Assembly: GCA_023362775.1 (NCBI GenBank)
Contig: JALMGJ010000001.1
Span: 67,583,501-67,647,500 of the forward strand
Direction of reading: 5' to 3'
Origin: Charina bottae
Taxonomy: Eukaryota; Chordata; Lepidosauria; Squamata; Charinaidae
Length of the DNA stretch: 64,000 nucleotides
In this document: piece after piece, positions 54,540 to 64,000 of the stretch
Layout of the letters: every line of letters starts with the position of its first letter
How positions within the stretch are numbered: position 1 is the stretch's first letter
Made by a program: the position numbers and the translations under genes
The notes under the pieces: model-generated
The model's input: the letters and a program-made list of their open reading frames with translations, nothing else
Databases searched by the model: none
Told to the model about the DNA's origin: nothing

Positions 54540-55085
54540 CTTTAATATATTTGTTTTTCTTCTTTTTCCACTGTATCCCTATTTCCTTTTTGTCCTGTCT
54601 TTTGCAGTTTTTTAGCTTAACCACAGAGTTTGTATATCTTCTGATTTTTTTAAAAGAATTCTAGAAGCCTGTTTGGCTAAAGAAGAAGTAAAAATGTATT
54701 TCAAATATTTACTTTAGGCAAAATTGGATGATGATTGTAGTTCTAGGTCTCATTAATTTCATGATTTGCATAGAGTTTCCAATATTTCTAATAAGTTTTT
54801 CTGTTTGAATTTTTACAATTGTTGTTTGTGAAGTATGACAAAAAACAAAAATAATACTTTAGTGATTGTCTGGTAGAAAAAAAACACTACATGCATGACA
54901 GTGATTAAAATAAACCAAACATAAAGGTAGGAAGAAAAAGAAAATAAGTAAAAGAGAAAGATAAGAAATAGTAGCATCCTAAAAGATTACAGCCCTGATG
55001 TATAACTAAGCCATTGTTTCTTAGAATCCTATCAGAAGCTCTGTTTCTTTCAGGATGCGAAGTATTAACAATAAAATGTAATAAA
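54540..55085. other. No recognisable feature
   Basis: AT-rich, no motif recognised. Confidence 0.45.
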
Positions 55086-55372
55086 TACAGGTAGTCCTTG
55101 CTTAAGTACTGCCCTGTTTTAATGACCGTTCATAGTTACAATGGCAATGAACAAGTAACTTTACGACCCGTCCTAGCACAACCATTGCAGCATCCCCTCG
55201 GTCATGTGATTGAGATTCAGGCACTTCGCAACCGACGGGCGTTTACGACCATCTCAGCAGTCAGCAGCAAAATCACAAGTCACAGTCACATGATGCCTCG
55301 CTTAACAACCACATTGCTTAGCGATGGGAGTTGCCAGTCCCAATTGTGATTGTTAAGCAAGGACTGCCTGTA
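55086..55372. mobile_element. TA-flanked DNA transposon remnant (Tc/mariner-like), copy 2
   Basis: Element 55,088-55,370 begins CAGGTAGTCCTTGCTTAA and ends TTAAGCAAGGACTGCCTG, bordered by TA on each side. Same family as 33,201-33,609 but shorter inside; non-coding. Confidence 0.85.
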
Positions 55373-58300
55373 CTGGGAGTGTGCCCACCACAATTCTCAA
55401 CTGAGCCAATAGGAGTTCATCCAGTATTATTTTTTACTTGGAACAATGATTAAGATCCTTTTGCCACATTTTTAAACAGACAGGCTATCCATCAGAATAC
55501 ATTCAAAACTGCAATATTGTATTCAATTCCAGAAGGACCCTTACAGATGCATCAAGGATCTCAATGCAGCAGACACTCCCACAGACATGAATGGCACTTG
55601 CTCCCCTCCAGCCCTGCCAGCCCTGCATTGCTTCTGTACTGAAGGCTTTCCCTGATCTTCATGGCTATTCTTTGAGTGCAAGTAGAAGGATCAAGTCAAC
55701 ATAACTGTGCTCCTCACTTCCATTCACTGGAGCCAAGATTGCTCCATTGTGTGACAGAAATCTGCTCATGAGTCTGCACTTTCTCCAGAATCCAAGATGT
55801 GGGACTCTGGTAATAATAGGATTTCCTGCCATTTGGTGCAGCAGTGTGTGTGTTTCCCAGAAAACCAGCTACCTTTCCTAATGCCCCTTCCCTTCTTTCT
55901 CAACTCCAACATAATTACTACCTAAATGAAATCCAAGAGTTAAAAAGCTAAAGGTCAGGCCCCACCTGTTCCAACAACATCTTATTTTCCAAGATGGCAA
56001 ACAATGGAAGGAGATAAGTAAGAGATTATGGCAATTCTTTCTTCCAGCAAAGGCAATGCAAGCATAACTCTGCTTTCACCAGTCATACAAAAAGCAGAAG
56101 AGCAAGCCTGAAAGTGTTTAAATGTAAAGTTGTGTATACAAAGGAGTGTACAAAGACAAGGTGAAAGGTTGAATAACTAGTTTGAAGGTGTTATTGTTCT
56201 TTTAGTTCTCAAAGAATGAGGTAGATTACGTTTGTTTTCTTTTTTTTTTCCTTTGGACTATGGCCTTATTAAAAATAATATGCAGGATTTTACATTATAA
56301 ACCCTGGAAACTTAACAAGAACAAAGGGATTAGAGGTCCACCTCTTATATCTCCACTTCTATGCTAAACTAGCAGTGAAATACAACAGTGCTACACAAAA
56401 TTTACATACTGTTCACTATGGCACATTCTATCATTAATTTCAATCCAAGACCAATGATGTAAAAAGAAAAGAGTATAGACACAACAGCAAATAACAATGA
56501 AATACATAAAAGAAATGGTAAAATTTAGAAATAAAATACAGCAGCAGACCCAGACTTAAGCTTATAGTTCAACCTTAATATTTACAGCGCAAACAATTTT
56601 GTGATGATGGCTGATTTTGAGGTTGGTTGGGCCTAAGAGAATGCATCCTGTCCGAGATTGTCCATTAGGCACCAGAAATGAGCAAGAATTTTGATCTTTC
56701 TGCCCCTAGTAGACTCTATCTGTTCTACCAGTCTAAGTTGCACAGTGCAGAATGAGTTTGAGGTATGTAGTACACATCTGACTTGTGGTGTTTGGAATAA
56801 AAGCTGACTTGTATTGCCTGGTAGACCGTATTCCTGCTGACTGCTGTGGTTACTGAAGCAATGCTGAAGATGCTACATCTTGACCTGATCCAGCTTCTTG
56901 AGGAAGACCGCACATATTCAGGAATATCTGTCTGTGTATTATTACAGTAGAATATTCTAAAGCCTAGTGATTTATAAGACAGCAGATTTCTTCCCCAAAG
57001 ACCTGTGACTAACAAAACAAATAAGCAACATCTATTGTGCATGAATGAATTGTTCTACTTCTGGAAAAGGCTAATGCTTTTGAGTAGGAAAATCACAGCT
57101 GAGCAGTGTTTGAGCTCTAGACATGGATAAGATCCTAGACATTACAGGAGGAGAAAACAATTATATTCATGGTTGTTTCTTCAACAAGAAGATTCACACA
57201 AGATGCTTTTCAGTGCAATGTGCAAACACAGCCATAGATAAAGGGTACCATATTTTGTTTACTGTACAATGAATTATACTGGTTTCAGCTTTAAATTATG
57301 ATGTAACGTGTGGTTTAGAAAACCTAGTATTTTGGATTGAAACTTTTGGCCCATTGTTATACATTGTGATCCAAATATCTGGAAGGCCCTGGGTTCACCT
57401 TTCCCAGCCCTGATATAACTTAACACACATGCTATGTTCATTCAAAACACTTACTGTAAATCCTGTTACTGAATTAATCTATTTTCTGGATGTCCCCAAC
57501 ACATTGAACCATCACCTGTCAAATGGGCTGGATTTGCACCTGGGCCATCCACAGCGAAGGGAAGGGGTGAAAAGAATCAAGATGGCAGGCACCACACACC
57601 ACACACCACACACATAAAAAGGGGGCGGGACTTTGCACAGTCACACCCACCATCTTGACATTTTGACCGTCTCTCCCTGCCATGGACACTACACACTACA
57701 CACAAACTGTAACTAAGCTTAGCACATGGTATCATGGAGCACCTAGTATGTATTGTGTAAACTCAGCCAGTCCTTTTCTCCTGTTATGTGTCTGCAAGGT
57801 CTTTCTACTGTGTACCACCTTTTGAGAAATGTAAAAGTTCTCTATTCTGATTCAGTTCCTGAAATGATCCTATAGAACAGCACAGGAAAAAAAAGTTGGT
57901 GGTGAGAAACATCACTACCACCCACCACTGCTTGGGAGAAGGCAGAGAATTTGGGTGCAAGGGGGAACCGTGCCCAAACCCTGTTAAATGGTCATTGAAA
58001 CCTGACATTACAGCAAGCCTCAAATCCTCCCAAAGGTTATTGAGAATGCAAGCTGCTGAGAAAGAAGCAGAAGGGAGCCAGGCCAGCTAGAAATTTCAGA
58101 ATAAAATAAGAAACATTTTGTTTATAACCAGCGAGGCGCAATTTCCTTTTTTAACCCTAAGCAGTAAATGTTCATGAGAAAGTGATTAGCCCATTGGAAT
58201 TTCAGCTAGTTACATTTATAGCATTTGTGATATTATTATTCCTTCCACGTCAGAAGCTTCCTTCCATCCCCTGCATGATTGGGTACAAATATTCCCTCCT

Positions 58301-58810
58301 CCGGAGTGCCGCTTTGCTCAACCACACAGTGAAGCTTGGAATCCAATGTTAAATAACAGGGCTGTTCAGACATTTGCTTCTGCAGCAGCTTTTGCTTCAT
58401 GCTCCATTTCTTTTATGAAGCTCCTGTCTGATTCTTAGCAATTGAAAATACCCCTTGAAACACCCCGGGCCAAATCGCCTTCCTTTCATTTCCTGGTTCC
58501 TGTGTGATCAGATTATATCTCTTAGCAAGCAGGCCTCCAGCACTGTAGTCTGCAAGCCTTAGTATACCTGTTAACATGATACACCCAGGGTTAAAAGTGA
58601 GCTACCTAGTAAGGAAGCCAAAACAGAAAACAAGAAATCCCTTGCTGCCATTTGCTCTCGGGTTTCCAGCAGGGAGAGGTAGACTGTTTTTAATCATGGG
58701 GGTTCTAATACCATTTGTTAGACCTACCTTGAGCTTACCTCTTCAACCCCAATGCCTTATATTCAAGTCATCTAGTTGTCAGGCACAGATCTTTTGATTT
58801 TTCTTTTCTT
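55373..58810. other. Mostly unassigned sequence
   Basis: No gene recognised. 57,590-57,612 is a short CACACCA repeat and 57,560-57,680 belongs to the unclassified dispersed family noted at 44,705. The rest shows no terminal repeats or coding motifs. Confidence 0.45.
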
Positions 58811-58811
58811 T

Positions 58812-59110
58812 TTTTTTAATATATTTTATTGAATTTTAAATATAAATAGATGAAAGTTTGAAAAGGAAAAAGAAATAGAAATACAAATCAAGGAAAGAAA
58901 AGAAAAAGTGTAGTAAAGTAAATAGAAAAAGAGAAAGATGAAACATAGAAATTAGTCAACTTCCGATTTATCTCTGGTTTTAGTAATTTAAAAATTAATC
59001 TCTTACATGCTAGTACTATATATAACATTGTAAAACATTTCCTGTCTAATATATCAATTTATATATGTTTTAATCTTCAAAACCCCATATAAGCATTGCC
59101 CCTCTGATCT
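58812..59110 (-). repeat. L1-like 3' end in antisense (tentative)
   Basis: A T-run followed by 'attttattgaattttaaat' and a long A/G-rich stretch resembles the antisense L1-like tail at 62,575-62,810 in composition and layout, including 'caacttccgattt'. No protein text is present. Confidence 0.4.
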
Positions 59111-59244
59111 TTTGATTTTTCTGAGCATTTTTTAAAATTGGATTAATCATCTTTGAATTTTTTTTCTTTTTCTTTTTTACTATACAAGTGGTGGGACTTG
59201 AGTAGTCTATGCCTACAACTGAATTTTTGTTGCTGTTACCATTG

Positions 59245-59345
59245 CAGTATAGTATAGTAGAGTATAGTAGAGTATAGTAGAGTATAGTATAGTAGAGTAG
59301 AGTAGAGTAGAGTAGAGTAGAGTATGTATAGTATATATGTATATA
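59245..59345. repeat. Mixed pentanucleotide microsatellite (AGTAT/AGTAG)
   Basis: AGTAT and AGAGT-type pentamers interleave, then pass into TATA/GTAT text. Confidence 0.95.
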
Positions 59346-59459
59346 TGTATTTTATTGGCTTTTGTTTCATGTTGGTAGATACTACAATATTATTATATTT
59401 AATTTTGTACTGTTGAAGGCATAGGACATTGAATAAATGCATAAAAATACTTTTATTCC

Positions 59460-60570
59460 CTTCTTTCTTCCACGAATTGTCTAATTTGTTTACTTAGTCA
59501 GGAAACCATAAACCTTGATTATTGTTTGTTTGTTTGCTGGCTTGTTTGTTTCCTTGGCAGCTAATCATTGCTTGCATTCAATCCATTAGATCTGGGATGT
59601 TAGGTAAGTTGTGACTTTAAAATGTTGCCCTTTTGTGAAGTGGCATTATTAGATGAATTAGTTCCATTACCGAATGCATGTCTGCAGCCTGACAGTATTT
59701 TAAAAGTCAAGTCAGAAATTATTGGTAAGCATAAGAGTGAAAGCAATTGGTTATTTTGCATTCCTGACTTCCAGTCATAACAAAAGAGTTTTGAAACTGC
59801 TAGGGGATACTATTAAATAAAGACAGTTGTCATTTTTTAAATGAGCTTGTTAAAATTATAGATCTCTTGTGTGTGAGCAAAATGATAATTTTCTTTCATT
59901 TTAGAAAGAACATGTTTTGGCAGCTCACCGTTTTGGAATGCAGAAAGTCCTGCTGTTGTAATTAGAAACAAAAGTTTTTAGATTAACTAAAGACTAGACC
60001 TGAATGCTTTCTTTGGGTTTGCTTCCATTTTATTATAGCACTATAATTTGTACCCTGGGGGATAACATGGGTTGTTATGACAGAATGAAAATCACCCTTT
60101 GACAGCTTTAACTGGGATTGTCCCTCCTCCTCCTCCTCCTCTACCCTGCAACTATTAAAAAGCTTCTAATATACTATACCATAAGTCAGCATGTAATCAT
60201 AATTCATAAAAGTTTAGTTTTCATCTTTGAAACAGAGCTCTTGGAAATGTGAGATTCAAAGGGTCTTTTTAGATACTGGTCTTTTTCCAAAAAAGGTTAT
60301 ATCCCCATTTTAAAACCATTATTTATATATTTGTAAGATGGTAGACCAATGTTGGGAATTTCTACAAGGTGTAGCCAATGGTTCCAATATCCTTACTCAG
60401 GTGAATTTTTTCCATTTTTCTTTCTCTTAGCCCTGCAGGGTGTCAAGCTTCTAGCAGCCACCCACAGCCAAGAACGTCAGAGTCTCATGGTCTTATTAAC
60501 TGGATTAATTGAAAGGGGGAAAAGAGGGTTGGTGGGTGGGTTGGTTACAGAAATCTTGATAACTGCATAC
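59460..60570. other. No recognisable feature
   Basis: Contains a (GTTT)n run near 59,524-59,550 and a (CCT)n run near 60,125-60,140. Otherwise nothing recognised. Confidence 0.45.
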
Positions 60571-60577
60571 ATTTAGA

Positions 60578-60608
60578 TAGATTGATTGATTGATTGATTG
60601 ATTGATTA
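60578..60608. repeat. (GATT)n microsatellite
   Basis: About seven tetramers, then 'acgtgccattaagttgttgt' and 'cgactcttagcaa', which resembles the 3' region of an unassigned reptile SINE. Confidence 0.85.
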
Positions 60609-60660
60609 CGTGCCATTAAGTTGTTGTCGACTCTTAGCAATCACATAGATTTATACATTT

Positions 60661-60787
60661 ACTATAGCAACTTGTCTGTAGCTTGAATCATGTCAACTGG
60701 ATTTCAGTTGAAAATCCAGTTGACATGATTCAAGCTACAGACAATTCCACCTGGATGACTGAGAACCTTCATAGACTATAGCAACTT
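60661..60787 (+). mobile_element. Penelope-derived mini-element (101 bp) with 13-bp TSD
   Basis: Element 60,674-60,774, bordered by ACTATAGCAACTT at 60,661-60,673 and 60,775-60,787. It consists of a 31-bp arm (60,674-60,704), its perfect reverse complement (60,712-60,742) and a 32-bp tail. Arm and tail equal the outer end of the PLE at 51,151 and 52,283-52,346. It has no coding capacity and no hammerhead. Confidence 0.92.
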
Positions 60788-61364
60788 ATTTCCCTCATAA
60801 GTTCATTAAGGTGTTTCACTGGCATCTGAAGGAGCATGCTGCTTTTGTCAAAATGATGACAAAAGAGGAATGTGTAGATGTCCCAAACTTGCAGTATTTT
60901 GCAAACTGTCATCATCTTTCACAGACGCTGAGAAGTCCATTTTACTGGGCCTGGCTTACAACCTCACCTTCTTGCCCCGCCCAATACTTGGTCATTCCCA
61001 AAGACAGCCCAAGGAGGAGGAAAACCGCCTGTTTTTCTGAGACAGGAAGAGGACATGCTGCTCCCCCTCCTGCCTTATATCCTGTGCACTTCACTCCTGG
61101 ACCTGTTTCCTGTGAGCAGCAGCAGTAACAGACCACTTATCCTCCAGGTTTCCAACAGCACCCTGTGTGGGATCCTATAGTTAATGCATTGTGAAAAAGC
61201 TACAGAAATTGTCTGTGCAGACTGTTACTGCAGCCATTTCCAATATATCCAGAGTCCCCTTCGGGGGAGATGGTGCGGTGATAGAAATTGAAAAATAAAT
61301 AAAATAAAAAATAAAATATCACTCTGAAAACCCCCTTCATAAGCTGCTCAAGAGAGCTGCATGA

Positions 61365-62290
61365 CTTATTTATTTATTTATTTATTTATTCATTCATTCA
61401 TTCATTCATTCATTCAATTTATCACCGCCCAACTCCCTCAAAGGGACTCTGGGCGGTTTACAATCCAACACAAACCAACTCCAATACAAATATAAATAAA
61501 ATTAAATAAACATTAAAATAAGCAATTCAAAAATACAATAAATATAATAAAATCAAGACGGTAGTATCTTCTTTAAAACAATGGAAAGGGCATTCTAGGG
61601 CCATCCTAAGGTATTAGCCAACCCCAAGGGTGTATACTCTTCTTCCCACCCCAGGCCTGTTGGCAGAACCAAGTCTTGAGTTTTTTCCAGAAGTCCAGGA
61701 GCGAGGGGGACTGTCTTAACTCTGGGGGGAGAATATTCCACAGAGCAGGCGCTACTGCAGAGAAGGCACGTTTCCGTGACCCCGTTAGATGGAATTCTTT
61801 GACCGATGGGGTCCATAGCATGGCCTCCCTGCATGACCGGATGGGACGGGACGATGTAATGGGGATAAGACGGTCCCTTAGGTAACCTGGTCCCATGCCA
61901 TGAAGGGCTTTAAAGGTCATAACCAACACCTTGAATTGTACCCGGAAGCAAACTGGAACCCAGTGCAGCTCACGTAACAAAGGTGTTACATGTGTCCGAT
62001 AATGGACTTCCAAGATCGTCCATGTGGCCGCGTTCTGGATCAGCTGAAGCTTCCGGATACTCTTCAAGGGTAGCCCCATGTAGAGCGCATTACAGTAGTC
62101 TATATGTGAGATAACCAGGGCATGAGTGACTGTTTAAAGGGCCTCTCGTTCCAGGAAAGGTCGTAACTGGCGCACAACATGAAGTTGTGCAAAGGCCCTC
62201 CTGGCCACAACTGCCACCTGCTCTTCGAGCAGGAGTTGTGAGTCCAAGAGGACCCCCAAGTTACGCACCGGGTCTGTCTTAATAGGTCCT
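61365..62290 (-). mobile_element. L2-type LINE 3' fragment with (ATTT)/(ATTC) tail
   Basis: Starts (on the plus strand) with an ATTT/ATTC tract at 61,365-61,415, the element's 3' tail. Then follows 'gggactctgggcggtttaca' and, on the minus strand, an open C-terminal ORF2 piece. It is the best copy of the L2-like family in the window and the reference used for the other fragments. 5'-truncated near 62,290. Confidence 0.85.
61606..62079 (-). pseudogene. L2-type ORF2 C-terminus
   Basis: 157 open codons read 'IRKLQLIQNAATW', 'VTPLLRELHWVPVCFRVQFK', 'MTFKALHGMGPGYLRDRL', 'KRAFSAVAPALWNILPPELR' and 'DFWKKLKTW'. This is the post-RT tail conserved in L2/CR1 LINEs. The upstream RT and endonuclease are missing, so it is a 5'-truncated, nonfunctional piece. 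Confidence 0.88.
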
Positions 62291-62574
62291 GTGGGCCATG
62301 ATGTTTAACTTCCTTTTATATCTTTAACTGAATATACTTCAGAGCTGGATCAAGTTTGCTGCCAAGACAAACAGACAGGAACATTGGCTGCCTCAGTTCT
62401 CTTATCCTGGGCTGCCAAGGATCCATGCCCATGCATCATTTCATTGGGTGATAGCAGATTGGGTGACCTTCATGTATAGAGTTAGTTATACTTATACAAT
62501 GGTCTGAGGCAGAGGTGAGGAACCTCTGACTGACTGACTTCATGGTTGCTAACCATACTGACTGGAGCTGTTGG

Positions 62575-63010
62575 GAATTGCAATATTGGGATTGTGAATA
62601 TATTTTTAAAAGAGTTTTATTAAATTTCAGAAAAAGATAAAAGATACAGAAAAACAAAAAAAAACTACAAAAAAGAAAAAGAACTAAAAAAGTGTGAAAA
62701 CACAAGAGAATTTTTTAAAATAGAGTACAAAAAGAAGTGACTTCCAACTTTAAACATCAAGGATATACAGCAATTTTCCATAATCAATCCCTTACTCTAT
62801 ATTAAACCAAAATCACATTATTTCTATAAGTCAACCCCTTAGCACATTATAAAAATCACTAAATACCATTGCTCCTTCCCCTTATATTAAAAGAAAGAAA
62901 AAGTATAAATCACCTAATAAACTTCCCCCCCAAATAACAATTATTTAATTATTCCCTTCCTACTACTATTCTATACATTCCTGTCTACTGTAATAAAAAT
63001 AAAAAATAAA
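62575..63010 (-). repeat. L1-like 3' region in antisense
   Basis: 'gagttttattaaatttcaga' followed by an A-rich stretch, 'gaagtgacttccaactttaa' and 'ggatatacagcaattttcc'. The same text, partly inverted, forms the twin-primed copy at 46,335-46,522. Its 3' end on the minus strand corresponds to an AATAAA-containing tail. Confidence 0.65.
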
Positions 63011-63197
63011 AAAGCATGTAAATTGTCTGCCATTATAATTAATAATACAGGAAACATGAATTAATATTAATTTTTTTAAAAAAACATAATAATCTTAATC
63101 CCAATCATTAATGATAAGTAATGTATAATCGAAGGCTTTCACAGCCGGAATCCGATGGTTGTTGTGGGTTTCCCGGGCTGTGTGGCTGTGTTCTGGC

Positions 63198-63258
63198 AGT
63201 TTTGGTTCCTAACGTTTCGCCAGTTGCTGTGCTGGCATCTTCAGAGGACAGGAGCACA
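63198..63258 (-). ncRNA. Hammerhead-ribozyme-like motif in the PLE terminal repeat
   Basis: Minus strand: 'UCCU', CUGAAGA (complement of 63,238-63,244), one unpaired U, stem GCCAG...CUGGC, GAAAC (complement of 63,214-63,218), GUU, then AGGA. UCCU and AGGA can pair as stem I, and A-C with G-U gives the two-pair stem III typical of PLE hammerheads. Cleavage would be expected after GUU. Confidence 0.68.
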
Positions 63259-63346
63259 GCTAGATTCTCTCTGTGCCCAAGTGGAGGGTGTGTCTTCCTG
63301 CTGGTGTTTATAGCTGCTGAGAGGGTGTGTGTCTTCTGTGGGTCAT

Positions 63347-63955
63347 TTACAAGAGATTAGGAGAGGGTTTATTGTGGTGATTAGGGGGTGTAGTGCTGTC
63401 GTGTGTGGGATTAGCACATCTATTGTGTGAGTTGTTTGCATATTTCTGTGGTTGAGTAGTGTTCATTGACCTTTTGCGAGCTGTGTTTTTCAGGACTGGC
63501 AGCCAGGTTTTGCTGATCTTTAAGCTTTCTTCTTTTTTATTGAAACTGTGTTGGTGTTTATGTATTTCAATGGCTTCCCTGTATAGTCTAACATAGTGGC
63601 TGTTGGTGTTGTCCAGTATTTCTGTGTTTTCAAATAAGATTTGGTGACCAGTTTGTTTGAGAACATGTTCAGCTATTGCAGATTTTTCAGGTTGCTGTAG
63701 TCTGCAGTGTCTTTCATGTTCTTTTATCCTGGTGTGGATGCTGCATTTTGTGGTCCCAATGTATACTTGTCCACAGCTGCAGGGTATGTGGTAAATTCCT
63801 GCAGCGGTGAGGGGGTCCCTTTTGTCTTTTGCTGATTTTAACATTTGTTGTATTTTTCTGGTGGGTTTGAAGACGGAAGGTTATGTTTTTTCATTAGTTT
63901 TTCCATGCGGTCTGTGACTCCTTTAATGTAGGGCAGAAATATTTTGCCCCCCACA
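63347..63955 (-). pseudogene. PLE GIY-YIG endonuclease with broken linker
   Basis: The open part (63,844-63,347, 165 codons) has 'AGIYHIPCSCGQVYIGTTK' as the GIY...YIG core, Arg in 'IHTRIKEHERHC', a C/H set (C-S-C, H, C) typical of PLE nucleases and the catalytic-type Glu in 'RLYREAIEIHKH'. Upstream, the linker text 'KGVTDRMEKLMKK' (about 63,880-63,930) is separated by a frameshift and stop. RT is absent: the element is truncated to the endonuclease end, like the copy at 51 kb. Confidence 0.85.
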
Positions 63956-64000
63956 AAAAAACAGCCCCCCACAAGCAAAACGACTGGCAAAACGTTAGGA

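Larger units (their letters stand above)
63121..64000 (-). mobile_element. Penelope-like element, second family, cut by window edge
   Basis: On the minus strand: linker and GIY-YIG ORF (from about 63,955 to 63,347), then the terminal repeat (63,345-63,121) with a hammerhead-like motif. At the right edge 63,982-64,000 the text 'actggcaaaacgttagga' is an opposite-orientation copy of 'actggcgaaacgttagga' from the terminal repeat, so this PLE also has an inverted arm at its 5' side. Its sequence differs from the PLE at 51 kb, so it is another family. Confidence 0.88.

Noticed and set aside
59236..59442. Minus-strand frame of Leu-Tyr-Ser-Thr repeats
   Set aside because: Produced by the pentanucleotide microsatellite.
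1..64000. CRISPR array or bacterial operons
   Set aside because: Tandem repeats here are simple microsatellites; the element content is entirely vertebrate.

Overview
The window is vertebrate nuclear DNA, AT-rich and packed with transposable elements. It is most likely from a squamate reptile, possibly a snake. The evidence for this is a near-intact BovB (RTE) LINE next to tRNA-derived SINEs whose 3' tail matches the BovB tail (the Sauria-SINE arrangement), 5S-rRNA-derived and CORE/MIR-like tRNA SINEs, many L2/CR1-type LINE tails ending in microsatellites, Penelope-like elements, chromodomain Ty3/gypsy elements and small hAT elements. I found no exon of a host protein gene, no functional RNA gene and nothing bacterial. 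The window reads as intergenic or intronic sequence.

Layout. 1-4.6 kb: L2-like scrap, then a 5'-truncated Ty3/gypsy chromovirus (RT, RNase H, integrase, chromodomain) with its 3' LTR and a second LTR 644 bp further on. 4.6-12.9 kb: a decayed CR1 with an L2-like insertion nested in it, CR1 and L2 tails, and long unassigned stretches. 13.5-22 kb: two Sauria SINEs (one inside a 5S SINE), a CORE-SINE, hAT elements, a candidate LTR and a CR1 piece. 21.9-25.6 kb: a LINE with a C-terminal restriction-like endonuclease and a tRNA-like head, flanked by a ~97-bp direct repeat. 25.6-34 kb: quiet, except for L2-like fragments, a TA-flanked DNA transposon and a perfect palindrome. 34.3-37.5 kb: full-length BovB with a 12-bp target-site duplication (TSD) and one internal stop. 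37.9-40 kb: CORE-SINE, a LINE C-terminal ORF with a C2H2 finger, an RTE tail, microsatellites. 41-44.6 kb, minus strand: a second chromovirus, gag joined to RNase H by deletion, with a ~1.17-kb LTR that itself holds a promoter-ORF-poly(A) arrangement. 44.7-50 kb: a copia-like scrap, hAT, twin-primed L1-like insertion, Sauria SINE. 50.9-55.4 kb: hAT elements, a snapback Penelope-like element (PLE) with hammerhead-like motifs, a doubly deleted RTE copy, a TA-flanked transposon. 55-64 kb: quiet DNA, a ~100-bp Penelope mini-element, an L2 fragment, an L1-like tail and a third PLE cut by the window edge.

How they fit together. The Sauria SINEs probably use BovB/RTE machinery, as their shared tail suggests. 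The GIY-YIG proteins of the PLE copies would act on the inverted terminal repeats, which also carry hammerhead-like cores. The 101-bp mini-element keeps only PLE termini but has a 13-bp TSD, so PLE machinery may mobilise very short RNAs. Nearly all coding regions are broken. The exceptions are short open segments: two PLE endonuclease regions, the LINE tail at 38.8 kb and BovB apart from one stop. Many boundaries are supported by TSDs read directly in the sequence. Family names come from recognised motifs and have not been checked against a database.
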